From Limnephilus marmoratus (taxonomy: Eukaryota; Arthropoda; Insecta; Trichoptera; Limnephilidae): a stretch of 64,000 nt of DNA. Position 1 is the stretch's first letter. The number at the start of each line of letters is the position of its first letter. Shown one piece after another: positions 32,668 to 42,024 of this stretch. The position numbers and the translations under genes were made by a program. The stretch lies in assembly GCA_917880885.1 (NCBI GenBank), contig OU862906.1, forward strand, positions 57,268,665 to 57,332,664. Direction: 5' to 3'. Below the pieces are notes generated by a model. The model saw only the letters and a program-made list of their open reading frames with translations, searched no databases and was not told where the DNA came from.

Positions 32668-33603
32668 CTATTCAGTTGGATTAATTAAATTTGTTGTTCT
32701 TCTTTTAGATATAAATTCTACTAAGACTTGTTTGTATTTAGTGAATGATGTGTTAAATATATCAACAACATCTTTATAGTCATTACCCAAATTTTGTATA
32801 CGGCGAATGGGGGTATACAATTGTGATTCTGTGTTGGAGTTGTCACAATAGAATGGTAGATACTGCCTCGATGTTGAATTGCGAGGTATATGGAAGGAAA
32901 TCAAGTTTAATAGTTCAGGGCTGTCAATTACTGAATTTATGATTTTATTTAAACATGTTAGGTCATATACTATTCTGCGTTCGGACAATTTTAATAAATT
33001 AAGTTGACATAGTAGATAATCATAGTTGATACATTCACTTGTGATACCCATTCTGAAATTAATATATCTTAAGAATTTATTTTGAATTCTTTCTATCGTG
33101 AGTGAATGCTTAGCATAACTAGGTGCCCATACTGTCGAGTTGTACTTGATTTGACTCCTTACCAATGACATGTACAAATTTTTAATGGTTTGAATATTTT
33201 TAAATTGACTGCAAATTCTTATTACGAAACCCAACATTTTCAAAGCTTTATTTGATGTAATTTCAATATGATTTATAAATTTCAGTTTTTGATCAAAGTT
33301 TACACCTAAATCATTCACCTCGGTTACAGCTGTTAGCACAACATCATTAATGGAGTACTCATAAATTATTGGATTTTTTATTCTATGAAATCTCATAATA
33401 AGACATTTACTTAAATTTAGTTGTAGATAGTTCTCTTGGCACCAAACAAAAAGTTTAAACAAATTATTAGACAATGTTTGACAGTCATTAATATTTCTTA
33501 TAGCTTTATATATTTTCATATCGTCCGCAAACATTAAAACTTGGACATCGTTGAAAATAGTAAGAACATCATTCACAAATATCAAAAATAAAATTGGTCC
33601 CAA
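32668..33603 (-). CDS. LINE RT motifs B-end to C terminus
   Basis: 311 residues. Begins within motif B (GPILFLIFVND), has the catalytic VLMFADDMKIYKAI (FADD), NYLQLNLSKCLIMRFHR, VNDLGVNFDQKLKFINHI, and the IKYNSTVWAPSYAKHSLTIE block. It ends with a basic tail at 32668. The C terminus appears intact. The start is not a genuine start, since GVPQGS and upstream residues are in the same frame before it. Confidence 0.85.
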   Translation of the reverse strand: MGPILFLIFVNDVLTIFNDVQVLMFADDMKIYKAIRNINDCQTLSNNLFKLFVWCQENYLQLNLSKCLIMRFHRIKNPIIYEYSINDVVLTAVTEVNDLGVNFDQKLKFINHIEITSNKALKMLGFVIRICSQFKNIQTIKNLYMSLVRSQIKYNSTVWAPSYAKHSLTIERIQNKFLRYINFRMGITSECINYDYLLCQLNLLKLSERRIVYDLTCLNKIINSVIDSPELLNLISFHIPRNSTSRQYLPFYCDNSNTESQLYTPIRRIQNLGNDYKDVVDIFNTSFTKYKQVLVEFISKRRTTNLINPTE

Positions 33604-33697
33604 ATGTGACCCTTGTGGAACGCCGCTGGTAGCGATAAATTTATATGAAGTAAAGCCTTCAATTTTAACGGCTAATTGCCTGTTACTTAAATAACTT

Positions 33698-35287
33698 TTA
33701 AACCACTCGTATAAATACCCTACTATTCCTAATTTGTGAAGTTTTTTTTAACAAGAGATCATGATTTACCCTGTCAAATGCTTTGCTGAAATCGGTATAG
33801 ACTGAATCAACTTGTAACTTCTTAGACATGGATTCGGATATATAGTTTTGGTAAATTAAAAGATTAGACAAGGTAGATTTTCCTGAAGTGAAACCATGTT
33901 GGTTAGGTAAAATTAGTGGCTTGATACAGTGGATGATTTTGTTTAAAATAAGTTTCTCAAATAATTTTGGGATGGTTGATAAAAGGCAGATTGGTCTATA
34001 ATTGCTCACCTCGTTTTTGTCTCCTTTTTTAAATATCGGGGTGAGGAAACTGTATTTCCATTTTTCAGGAAAATTTCCAGTTTGTAACGACTGGTTGAAA
34101 AGAAAATGTAGTGGATATGCAAGAGTGGTGGCGCAATTCTTTAGGAAAACAGGTGGGATATTATCAGGACCACCGCTCTTACTTTGATCCAGTTGTTTTA
34201 GCTGAGTCAGTACATCGTTATATTCAATTATTACATTAGATAAATTTAAATAATGATCCGAGGAAAAAGTTGGCGAGCAATCTTTGAATGTTGTTGGGTC
34301 ATGGATATAAACACTTTTAAAAAAGTCTGCAAATAGGTGAGCTACGTTTTGAGTGTCGTTGGCTCTTTTTCTTTCGTAACACATGTTAGAGGGTACACTA
34401 ACGTCGTCATTTTTCAAAGACTTTGTGAAATTCCAAAAATGTTTTATGTCACCATTTATTGAATTTTCTACTTTATTTATATAATTATTGTAGCAGATTT
34501 TTGACAATTTTTTGCATTCTTTTCTTATTTTACTGAACTCTGTATAATTTGGAAGGGATCCCTCTTCTTTATATTTTTTATGTAAATTTTTTTTTTTAGC
34601 TATTAGTTGGATTAATTCCTTACTGAACCATTTTGGATGCTTTGATTCTTTATATTCAATTAATGGTATACAATCTACGATAATGGCATTTATTTTGGAA
34701 TAAAATGAATCTATGTTAGAGCTCACATCGCTTTCCTCGAGAAACGACCAATCCACTTTGCTGAGATATTCATTAATTTCATCGTAATTGGCATTTTTAA
34801 AGTTATAACTAGAACTTGTTAGTATAATACTTCTTTTTACATTGTTAGGAATTATTACTGACAGTGGAGGATGATGATTGTCTATAGGAAGGATGGATTC
34901 TGATGCTTTACTAACTACTATGTCCTCTTCATTTGAAAAAACAAGATCTAGTAGGCGATTACTCAAATTATGCACATTATTAAATTGGGTGAGATTCAGA
35001 AATATTGACATGTCTAGGATTTCCCTTTCGCATAATGTTATTGATTGGGAATCAATACAGTTGAAATCACAATTTGGAAGATTGTAATCACCAAAAATGA
35101 TGAATTTATGTTTTTTATATTTTGATTTTAAAAGTTCAACATCTTCCGAATGTTTTTTATACATAGATATATTAGCTGAGGGAGGAATATACACACAACC
35201 AATGACGTAATTTTGATTTTTATCATTTACCACAATGAAAATTTGTTCAACATCACGATTTTTAGTTTTTAACACTTTTGAGGACAT
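33698..35287 (-). CDS. LINE APE endonuclease and RT fingers/palm (motifs 0-A)
   Basis: 529 residues. Endonuclease motifs: IIFGDYNLPNCDF near residue 60 (GDxN), RLLDLVFSN (the usual S-hydrophobic-D-hydrophobic segment) and LPIDNHHPPLSV, where the usual SDH is present as DNHH. The linker has VAHLFADFFKSVY. RT: SKSGGPDNIPP, FKKGDKNEVSNYRPICLLS, NQHGFTSGKSTLSNLL and the catalytic motif A SVYTDFSKAFDRVNHDLLL. The frame leaves its track at the A8 run (plus T8 at 33742-33749), after which the frame in the piece downstream carries on. Function: nicks DNA and copies LINE RNA. Confidence 0.85.
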   Translation of the reverse strand: MSSKVLKTKNRDVEQIFIVVNDKNQNYVIGCVYIPPSANISMYKKHSEDVELLKSKYKKHKFIIFGDYNLPNCDFNCIDSQSITLCEREILDMSIFLNLTQFNNVHNLSNRLLDLVFSNEEDIVVSKASESILPIDNHHPPLSVIIPNNVKRSIILTSSSYNFKNANYDEINEYLSKVDWSFLEESDVSSNIDSFYSKINAIIVDCIPLIEYKESKHPKWFSKELIQLIAKKKNLHKKYKEEGSLPNYTEFSKIRKECKKLSKICYNNYINKVENSINGDIKHFWNFTKSLKNDDVSVPSNMCYERKRANDTQNVAHLFADFFKSVYIHDPTTFKDCSPTFSSDHYLNLSNVIIEYNDVLTQLKQLDQSKSGGPDNIPPVFLKNCATTLAYPLHFLFNQSLQTGNFPEKWKYSFLTPIFKKGDKNEVSNYRPICLLSTIPKLFEKLILNKIIHCIKPLILPNQHGFTSGKSTLSNLLIYQNYISESMSKKLQVDSVYTDFSKAFDRVNHDLLLKKTSQIRNSRVFIRVV

Positions 35288-35301
35288 TTTTTTGCAGACT
35301 G

Positions 35302-35640
35302 CTATAAGAACCCTCCACCTCTGGATCTGGAACTAGTGTTGATACTTCTGTCGAGCCGGTAGACCTGATGAAAGGGTAGACCGAGCTCCGCTGAGTGGAT
35401 CGACGGTTCTAGCCAGGTTTCCGTAAGAGCGATGACATCGTGTGAAATAATTGGGGCATTTATCCTAAATTCATTCAGCTTTGTCCTTAAACCTCTGACG
35501 TTCTGGTAGTAGAGTCTTCTCGATGACGGCTTGACGAGTTTTTTTGGAAGTGAATAAACTATTTTGGGTGTTGAATTTATGTACTTTATAGTTAAATTGG
35601 TTTCTCCATTGTTTTGCCTATTTTCCAGCTCCTTCCACAA
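35302..35640 (-). CDS. LINE ORF1 end and N-terminal endonuclease piece
   Basis: Opens in the frame that continues ORF1 and leads into the endonuclease: RLYYQNVRGLRTKLNEF (the QNVRGL/N motif), then DVIALTETWLEPSI with the catalytic Glu of the TETW motif. It ends at RGGGFL and a stop. One base more in the short G run at 35311-35313 (plus-strand CCC) would bring the next piece into frame. No stop seems to separate ORF1 and endonuclease here, so the element may encode them as one polyprotein or the boundary is blurred. Confidence 0.75.
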   Translation of the reverse strand: MWKELENRQNNGETNLTIKYINSTPKIVYSLPKKLVKPSSRRLYYQNVRGLRTKLNEFRINAPIISHDVIALTETWLEPSIHSAELGLPFHQVYRLDRSINTSSRSRGGGFL

Positions 35641-35681
35641 ACTTGTAATTTGTTGACGTTGCAGTACGGTTAGGTCATGTT

Positions 35682-36233
35682 TTATTTTAATAGTATTTTT
35701 ATCCAGAGGTATTGTTTTTTCAATAGCACAAGTTTGGCTTGGTTCGAATCTGAAAGTACAATCTTGATAGGGCGAGTTTTATCAGCATTTTTTCGTCCCA
35801 ACCTATATATTTGTAGGTGGGTGGTGTCAATATTGTCCACTTTTTGGAGTATATTGGAAACTTGACTCCGATCTTCATTTATGCAGTCCGATTGTAATGT
35901 AGCCGTGCTCTCAGGAACGTTGAACATTATTATATTATTGGCACGTATTTTTCTCTCCTCCATTTCAGCTATTGTTTCTGATATTCCAGAAACGTCCGCA
36001 CTGGTAATTGAAGGAAGCTGAGGATGCGGTGGTTGGCTTTTGTAAGCGTTCAGCTCACCTTCGAGAGTTGCCGTTCTGGCAGCCATACCGGCAATCGTTC
36101 CCAGTATTTCATTAGTCTTTGGGATTATTTTTGCTATGTGTTCTTTAGTAAATTTACTGTTGGGGTCCATTACCATGTTAGTAAGTATATTTACGGCATC
36201 TTTGGCCACTTTTATATACGCTTGAGAATCCAT
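35682..36233 (-). CDS. LINE ORF1-type protein, frame-broken at its end
   Basis: 183 residues from the ATG at 36233. N-terminal helix, a segment at about 58-105 with heptad-like spacing, then RANNIIMFNVPES and LQIYRLGRKNADKTRPI. This pattern is the RRM-like domain of L1/CR1 ORF1 RNA-binding proteins. The end (QAKLVLLKKQYLWI) departs from expectation, and the correct frame resumes through the A/T run at 35715-35720 with a KHDLTVLQRQ-type segment. ORF1 proteins bind the element RNA and act as chaperones. Confidence 0.7.
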   Translation of the reverse strand: MDSQAYIKVAKDAVNILTNMVMDPNSKFTKEHIAKIIPKTNEILGTIAGMAARTATLEGELNAYKSQPPHPQLPSITSADVSGISETIAEMEERKIRANNIIMFNVPESTATLQSDCINEDRSQVSNILQKVDNIDTTHLQIYRLGRKNADKTRPIKIVLSDSNQAKLVLLKKQYLWIKILLK

Positions 36234-36240
36234 TTTGTGT

Positions 36241-38158
36241 AATAATATTTAATTTATGGTTAAAAAAAAATAAAGTAAAAGCTTCTGAAAGATGTGTAAA
36301 AAAACTTTAAGAAAGTGTAGGATTCGAACTGACTTGCTTCAGATATCTCCAAAAAAAAAAAAAAAAACTAGAATGTGCAGGATTCGAACTGACTTCGCCT
36401 TCAGATATGGAGCTATTTCAGTTACCGCTCTGTCCCCTTAGCTGTTGACTGTCTATGACGTAGCGTGGAAAACGTGCAGTATTAATTATCTTTGCAGAAG
36501 TACGTTTAAAAATAAGCTGATAGGTATTTCAACGGCAAAACTAATTGTCACTTTGCAAAAGATTATTAATTCCTTTAATCACTTAATAAAACCGGCCAGA
36601 GTACTTTCAAGTAGGGTATTTCACGGAACTGTTCTTCACGAAAACGTTTAACGATAATTTTCTTCTTTTAATGTATTTTATGCTATAAATTCAGATGAAC
36701 TTTGTGGAGCGTTTTTTTAACACCATAATACATGCAATTCAGCGGTATGTATATTTTTTTTGTTCGTTAAGAATACTGTGGTAAAACTAGCCCACAAAAT
36801 CGATTTTCACTCTCGTAAAAATCTATTTTTGGAAGCCTGAATAATATTTTTATATGTATACTATCACATTCTGTGAAAGAATGTTGATCTTTAGTAATAT
36901 GTCAATGACATCTTTTAAAAAACCATAGGCTAAAAAATGCCTTATGCGTTATTATTATAAACGTGCTATGTTCACATCATAACACTTATTTTCCATATTA
37001 CATAATTAATATGTTGAACACTTTGTATCTTACAGACAATTATTTTATTTAAATAAATACTGTTCTATCGCCCAGAACTGTGTTGTGACCCCACAGCGTG
37101 CTAGATTTTTAAATACTCCAGATTGCGACAGCTGTTGAAGTATATTTATTAATTGTCATAACAAACTAACTCTACTCATGCCATTTTCTTGTAAGTAATT
37201 TTAGGATAAAACTACCTGAATTATAGTATAATTACACTAAAACATCATTTCTATACGTATGTAAACAATAGCATGTATTTATAGAAAAGATTTTATGATA
37301 ATGCGTTCTTGTATAAAAATCTAGAAAACGCTACTCTTATTCCATATTTATGTTAACATGAACAAGGCAATATTAGCTACTTGATGTAGTGTGTTCATAC
37401 TTATAGTATATTATTAAGGTACTAGTATTTTTAAGGTATATCATATTTGGTAAAGACATATATTTAAGATATTCTTTGTTAAAATTAAACATTTAAGGTA
37501 TATTCTATCCAATTTTAATTCCACTTTTTGTATATGTGATGAAAAACCATTAGTATTTTCAAAGGTAATGCATCACTCTGTGACGTACCCTCGTAATTGC
37601 AAAAGTATTAGCAGTAATTATTAAATATTTTTACTCTTTCATGAAGGAATTTTTGTATTTCCATATTCATCTTTCTAGTTTGTTAACTATGAACTATGAT
37701 ATATAATTTGTATACTTAATAGCTTAATGCTACCTGTATTTAGGATATGACACATTTTCTATTAAATTTTTATATGATCATTGTTTAATCAATATGTTAA
37801 ATTTTTATATAGCTATAAACATAACGTATCGTACCACACTGTGTGCAGAAGTGATGTGGACAGCGTAGTGATTATTTAAACCTTTCCTACACATAATGTG
37901 ATACACTTTTAGAATATTTTATGTATTGTATATTTTAGAATAAGATTTATATGTTGCAGAATAGTATCTAATTGGCAATGACACTACCCTAAGTGAATTC
38001 TCCCCTGGTAATGCTTTTGTAATTATAACGACTACATATATAATTATTTTTTTATCCTTATTTGTTAATCTTCTAGGGACTGGTTGATGTTTAGCCCAGT
38101 TCCCCAGTATATACAGTAAAATTTTATTTTTGTCGCCAAAAGGCTGGGGAGGAGGTCT
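36241..38158. other. Remaining gypsy interior or flank with tRNA-like dimer; otherwise nothing recognised
   Basis: AT-rich, without open frames of note. At 36308-36350 and 36372-36450 two related minus-strand tRNA-like blocks are separated by an A run of about 17. Both contain the B box GTTCGAATCC (plus GGATTCGAACTGAC). The rest may be the 3' untranslated part of the gypsy element or other insertions. A purine tract (about 38139-38156) precedes the 3' LTR. Confidence 0.5.
36308..36450 (-). repeat. Tandem tRNA-like promoter blocks
   Basis: Minus strand: a complete block (36450 to 36372) with A-box-like GACAGAGCGG and B box GTTCGAATCC, then a T run, then a second truncated copy (36350 to 36308) with the same TATCTGAAG...AGTCAGTTCGAATCCT core. 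It is unlike SINE-A. It is a SINE head or a decayed tRNA gene, and it lies directly upstream of the LINE ORF1. Confidence 0.5.
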
Positions 38159-38438
38159 GTAGCCAGGTACTCGAAACTGTATTATTTCGGCTGACCACAC
38201 CGCTGGGGTAGTGTACTTGTATTATCGGGCCTCGCAACATTGACATTACTTGCAATTTTGAAACTCTCACGACAGGACGCTTACAAATATTTGTATTTAT
38301 TGTAAACTACCGTGCAATAAATTAACCAAGTTTATAACTACCCTCTTTGTTATTTAAAACCCGTGTATTTTGACGTAGTGCTAATGGAGTCAGATTAAAT
38401 CATCAATGGTAATATTTACAACTAAAGCAACACGTTAA
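38159..38438 (+). repeat. 3' LTR of the gypsy element
   Basis: Starts TGTAGCCAGGTACTCGA, collinear with 29388-29683. It lacks the 15-base palindrome found in the 5' copy and differs at roughly eight other positions by eye. The flank after it (AAAC or similar) may be the 4-bp target duplication. Confidence 0.85.
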
Positions 38439-38857
38439 AAAACAATTGAGTTTGTTTGGAAGTACTAACGCCATGCTCATAAATAAGAATGCTCATTATC
38501 CCTTATTCCCGCAAATCAATGAGCATACTCACAAATCAACAGCCGGTTGATTTGTGGAAATGCTCATTTGGGCGTGACACACATGCTCTACTAGGTATCA
38601 TTTGCTCATTAGTAGCAAAGAGAACAGGCGACTAATGAGCATGATATAACTACAGGTTGTACAAAATAGGGGGAGGAGGATGATTTTAAAATGCAACATT
38701 TTTACTAGAGTTAAAATTATGTTACAAAATTTAAATATGATGACAACCAAACAATATATGTATAATACATAATACTTAAACAATGATTAGCTTGTACTTA
38801 AAGATAATATATACTCCCAAATTATCTGCAAAGTAATATTATGTACCATGAAAATGT
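38439..38857. other. Non-coding stretch with TGCTCAT repeats
   Basis: ATGCTCAT/ATGAGCAT words recur about ten times in both orientations between 38470 and 38645. No gene. Confidence 0.5.
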
Positions 38858-39229
38858 TCACAATTATCCTTCGGGAAGACGCAGAGATTTTAGGCTTCCC
38901 AAAACTAAACTTTCGTGGACACAAAACAGCGCATTTTATAAAGGGCAAAAACTTTATAATAACCTACCAAATGCCGTAAAGGAAGCCTCAAGCCTTAGCA
39001 CTTTTCGTAGGACATGAGTTTTATATGCAAAAATAAGTTTTGATTTGAATACGAACATTCTCACCAATATTATTTTAGTCACCTTAAACCCAGTTTTCCA
39101 TTTTTCTTAAATTGTATTTTTCAAACCTGTATGTAAATGTAACTGTATCCCTTAAATTACATTTATTTATATTTTTCCTACTAGATGTATGAAAAAAATT
39201 TCTTTTGTCTAAATAAATACTCTAAAACA
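38858..39229 (+). mobile_element. 5'-truncated CR1/jockey-type LINE tail
   Basis: A short reading frame (38858-39018) gives NYPSGRRRDFRLPKTKLSW, then QNSAFYKGQKLYNNLPNAVK and SSLSTFRR, the well-known end of CR1/Daphne-like LINE proteins. A 3' UTR ending TAAATAAATACTCTAAAACAAAAAG follows. Confidence 0.7.
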
Positions 39230-39728
39230 AAAAGTGTTATATCATCGAAGAAAATATAACAATAATAATCTAAACGAACATATGAAAGATAAAAAGACAC
39301 AGAAAACCAGAAAAAGATAGTGGTAGCAACTGGGACTCAAACACAGAACCTCTCGTCTAACCGGGACGTGCGTTACAAACTTACTGTTTTTGTATCTCTT
39401 GGGCATTAACACTACGCACGAGTAACAATTTCTAAATGTCAAACTTACTGATTTAACTAAATTTTATATCTTTTCAATTCCAGGGTAGTTTCAATAACGT
39501 TGGTTAAGGGTACAAAGGGGAAACTTCCCCCGGCGCCATTAAGATACGTTTCACGTGAATTATTCATGACAAAAAATTTACGTGACGCCAATGTTAGGTG
39601 GCATGAAATATTATATTAAGGGACATTGTCCTTGCATCCTAGTTAAAATCTAGCCTTGGCTTCTTCCAGTTGCATTGTAAAAGTTTTAATCACGAATTAA
39701 TAATAATAATGAATTAATAATAATAACA
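39230..39728. other. Non-coding stretch upstream of the Penelope-like element
   Basis: No hammerhead core was found here by eye. A short inverted repeat (TTTCACGTGAATT/AATTTACGTGA) is near 39550-39585. It presumably contains the 5' end of the element. Confidence 0.45.
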
Positions 39729-40124
39729 ATGTCTCTTCATCTGGATTTGGTGAGTGAGCTCCACCCAATAGAGTGGGATTTGCTGGATGACAAAGTGCGG
39801 ATGTATGCCTCAATAAAGGCGTACAATAAACGTGAGATTTTGAATAAAAAGTTGCAGAATCTGTACAATATTAAAATAAACTGTTCTGATAATTCACCAA
39901 CGACAAATTATAAATTTTATGACAGAGTTAAAAATCTATCTTCGTGTCAGTTCCTCGACAAAGAAATGGCTTTATTATCTAAAGGTTTAAATTATAACCT
40001 TCCTTATAGCAAAGTTAATATTGAAGGTGCAATTGAAAGTGTTGCTGTAGACATTGAAACAGCCCTCTCATACTGTCCTAAAACATTTCAATACAAGAGT
40101 GCGGAGACTAAAAAAAAGAAATAA
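39729..40124 (+). CDS. Penelope-like element N-terminal region
   Basis: 131 residues. It has the typical upstream region of PLE proteins: FYDRVKNLSSCQFLDKEMAL then LLSKGLNYNLPY and IETALSYCPK. The frame ends in an A8 run at 40110-40117, after which the next frame continues directly (EINKLSINMNPEIFHLKN reads on from the run). So the stop at 40122-40124 is probably due to a single-base indel. The role of this region is RNA binding or RT priming, by analogy only. Confidence 0.75.
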   Translation: MSLHLDLVSELHPIEWDLLDDKVRMYASIKAYNKREILNKKLQNLYNIKINCSDNSPTTNYKFYDRVKNLSSCQFLDKEMALLSKGLNYNLPYSKVNIEGAIESVAVDIETALSYCPKTFQYKSAETKKKK

Positions 40125-40141
40125 ATAAACTTTCCATAAAC

Positions 40142-40618
40142 ATGAATCCGGAAATCTTTCACCTTAAAAACTTAAAGAAGAAACTTGAAGATGAAGATCT
40201 GATATTAACAAAGGCAGACAAGGGAAATACTGTAATCATTATGAAGAAATCTGATTATCACAACAAAGTGATGGACTTTATAAATAGTGATAATTTTGTT
40301 ATTTTACCAAAAGATCCAACATATAAATTTAACGAGAGTGTATCAAATGCTTTAAAATCTTGTAAATCGGACATATTTAAAGATGATAACATATTATCAA
40401 AAAATCGCAAATCACCTAAATTATATGGGTTTCTCAAAATCCATAAAATAAATACACCCATAAGACCTGTCGTTTCATCATGTAATTCGCCAAGTTTTAA
40501 ACTATCGTCATTAATAAATGATTTAGTTCATAAAAGTAATGTGTTTACACCAAAATATGTAATTAAGAACTCTTTTGAACTGATTGACTTATTGTACTTT
40601 TGTATTGAAATTAAATAA
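40142..40618 (+). CDS. Penelope-like RT, fingers region
   Basis: 158 residues. Contains LTKADKGNTVIIMKKSDY (the conserved ADKG of PLE RTs), KNRKSPKLYGFLKIHK and IRPVVSSCNSPSFKLSSLIN (RPVVS, motif 2). It ends after SFELIDLL, and the reading should move to the next frame near 40592-40604. The listed Met lies inside the continuous reading. Confidence 0.85.
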   Translation: MNPEIFHLKNLKKKLEDEDLILTKADKGNTVIIMKKSDYHNKVMDFINSDNFVILPKDPTYKFNESVSNALKSCKSDIFKDDNILSKNRKSPKLYGFLKIHKINTPIRPVVSSCNSPSFKLSSLINDLVHKSNVFTPKYVIKNSFELIDLLYFCIEIK

Positions 40619-41873
40619 ATTAAATTTTGTACTTCCCATTAATGCTAAACTTGTGTCTTTTGATGTCATTAATCTATTTCGTAATGTGCCTATTACTGAA
40701 AGTAAAGCAATTATTTCCAAATTATTGAAAGATTCTAAATTACCTACAGATCTGTCTAGTGACCTAACTCGTTTATTTAACTTAGTTTTAAATCAAAATT
40801 ATTTTCAATACGATAATGTCATATACCAACAAAAAGAAGGCCTTCCAATGGGAGCCCCCACCAGCCCTCTTATTGCTGATATATTTATGAATGATTTGGA
40901 AACAACTGTTTTTAATTCAAAATCACCCCTTTTAAACAATGTTTTACTATGGAAGAGATATGTGGATGATATCTTCGTCATTTGGACAGGATCCGAACGT
41001 CAACTCAATAACTTTCTTAACCTTTTAAATTCCTTTCATAACCAAATAAAATTTACGATAGAAATAGGCAATGAAAAATTAAACTTTTTGGATTTAACTT
41101 TATCTATTATAAATAATAAAATCGATTTTAGTATATATCGCAAGCCAACACACACTGACATAGTAATTCATAAGACCTCCAACCACCCTCTCTCACAAAA
41201 ACACTCCACCTTCCATTCCATGATACACCGCTTAATAAATGTCCCAATGTCTAATAATAATTTCCTTTCTGAACTTTCAATAATAAAACAAATTGCTATA
41301 AATAACGGATATGAACCAAAATTAATTGATAACATCCTAAATAAAAAACTTATCAAAATTTCAAAAAATAAATATCTATACAATTCTAATAATATTAATG
41401 ATAAAGAATGTCGTAAAATTTTGTATATTAATAATTTTTCAGTTCAATGTTGCAAAAATCTTCCTTCTAATATTAAACCAGCGTTTTATACAAGAAATAA
41501 TATCGGTAATTTTTTGAGAAATACTAAAGATAAAGACCATAAATTGACTAATTCCGGAATATATAAACTAAAATGCAATGATTGTCCCTCATTTTATATT
41601 GGAAAAACAACTCGTAATTTTGAAATCAGAATCAAAGAACATTTAAGGTGTCTTAATAATAATAATTTTTCTGAGTTTGCTAACCATATCATTGAAAATA
41701 ACCATAGTTTTGAAAAAAATACAGGGATTATTATTCTTCATATTAATTATAAAGGAAAACGTTTAGATAACTTAGAAGCCTTGGAAATTAAAAAATCCCT
41801 TAAAAATAATGAATCTATTATCAACAAACAAAAAATATTGTCATATAGCCCAATCATGGATTTGTTCCCCTAA
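40584..41873 (+). CDS. Penelope-like RT palm and GIY-YIG endonuclease
   Basis: About 420 meaningful residues. Motif A AKLVSFDVINLFRNVPI (catalytic Asp), motif B QKEGLPMGAPTSPLIADIFM, motif C WKRYVDDIFVIW (YVDD), motif D/E EKLNFLDLTLSI, then YRKPTHTD and HSTFHSMIHRL typical of PLEs. The C-terminal GIY-YIG nuclease has SGIYKLKCNDCPSFYIGKTT with the two Cys of the usual C-x2-C, followed by RNFEIRIKEHLRC and NHIIENNHSF. All RT and nuclease catalytic residues that I can check by eye are present. The first ten residues come from the wrong frame. The enzyme would nick DNA and reverse transcribe the element. Confidence 0.9.
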   Translation: MTYCTFVLKLNKLNFVLPINAKLVSFDVINLFRNVPITESKAIISKLLKDSKLPTDLSSDLTRLFNLVLNQNYFQYDNVIYQQKEGLPMGAPTSPLIADIFMNDLETTVFNSKSPLLNNVLLWKRYVDDIFVIWTGSERQLNNFLNLLNSFHNQIKFTIEIGNEKLNFLDLTLSIINNKIDFSIYRKPTHTDIVIHKTSNHPLSQKHSTFHSMIHRLINVPMSNNNFLSELSIIKQIAINNGYEPKLIDNILNKKLIKISKNKYLYNSNNINDKECRKILYINNFSVQCCKNLPSNIKPAFYTRNNIGNFLRNTKDKDHKLTNSGIYKLKCNDCPSFYIGKTTRNFEIRIKEHLRCLNNNNFSEFANHIIENNHSFEKNTGIIILHINYKGKRLDNLEALEIKKSLKNNESIINKQKILSYSPIMDLFP

Positions 41874-41981
41874 CCATCCACTATACACTAATACCTACCC
41901 ACCCAATCTACATTATTATTTAGCAACGGCTCCACCCCTACCATAATAAAACATTGTTCGAAACTGTCAAATTAGTATAAG

Positions 41982-42024
41982 CCTTCCCTGACGAAGGAAC
42001 ATTTGTTCCGAAACCGGTCGGATT
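41982..42024 (+). ncRNA. Type-I hammerhead ribozyme motif in the PLE 3' region
   Basis: Core CTGACGA (41988-41994), stem II GGAAC (41996-42000) closed by GTTCC (42005-42009) with an ATTT loop, then GAAA (42010-42013), a minimal stem III (C/CG/G) and GTC, with predicted self-cleavage after C42019. Flanking CCT before the core pairs with GGA after the cleavage site to begin stem I. All invariant core bases are present. Very short stem III is a known trait of PLE hammerheads, which usually work better as dimers. Confidence 0.8.

Larger units (their letters stand above)
32365..36240 (-). mobile_element. Nearly full-length jockey/CR1-type LINE
   Basis: On the minus strand: ORF1 (from 36233), APE endonuclease, reverse transcriptase, C-terminal region, 3' UTR and a TAAA-type simple tail at about 32375-32405. 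It is broken only by single-base frameshifts at homopolymer or short-run positions near 35715-35720, 35311-35313 and 33742-33749. Inserted just downstream of the gypsy integrase, in the opposite orientation. A tRNA-like dimer abuts its 5' end (36305-36450). I could not define a target duplication. Confidence 0.85.
29388..38438 (+). mobile_element. CsRn1-like Ty3/gypsy element, internally deleted and hosting nested insertions
   Basis: Two ~0.3-kb direct repeats (29388-29683 and 38159-38438) bound the region. The left is followed by an 18-nt match to the 3' end of insect tRNA-Trp, and the right is preceded by a purine tract (AAAAGGCTGGGGAGGAGG). Between them are an integrase split by a hAT element (30025-31526), a nearly full-length LINE in the opposite orientation (about 32365-36240) and about 1.7 kb of unrecognised sequence. 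Gag, protease, RT and RNase H are absent, since the primer site is joined almost directly to the integrase. Use of tRNA-Trp as primer is a known feature of the CsRn1 clade. LTR differences suggest an old insertion. Confidence 0.85.

Noticed and set aside
35360..35395. Second hammerhead-like core (CTGATGA)
   Set aside because: No following GAAA and stem II in position; it is inside the LINE coding region.
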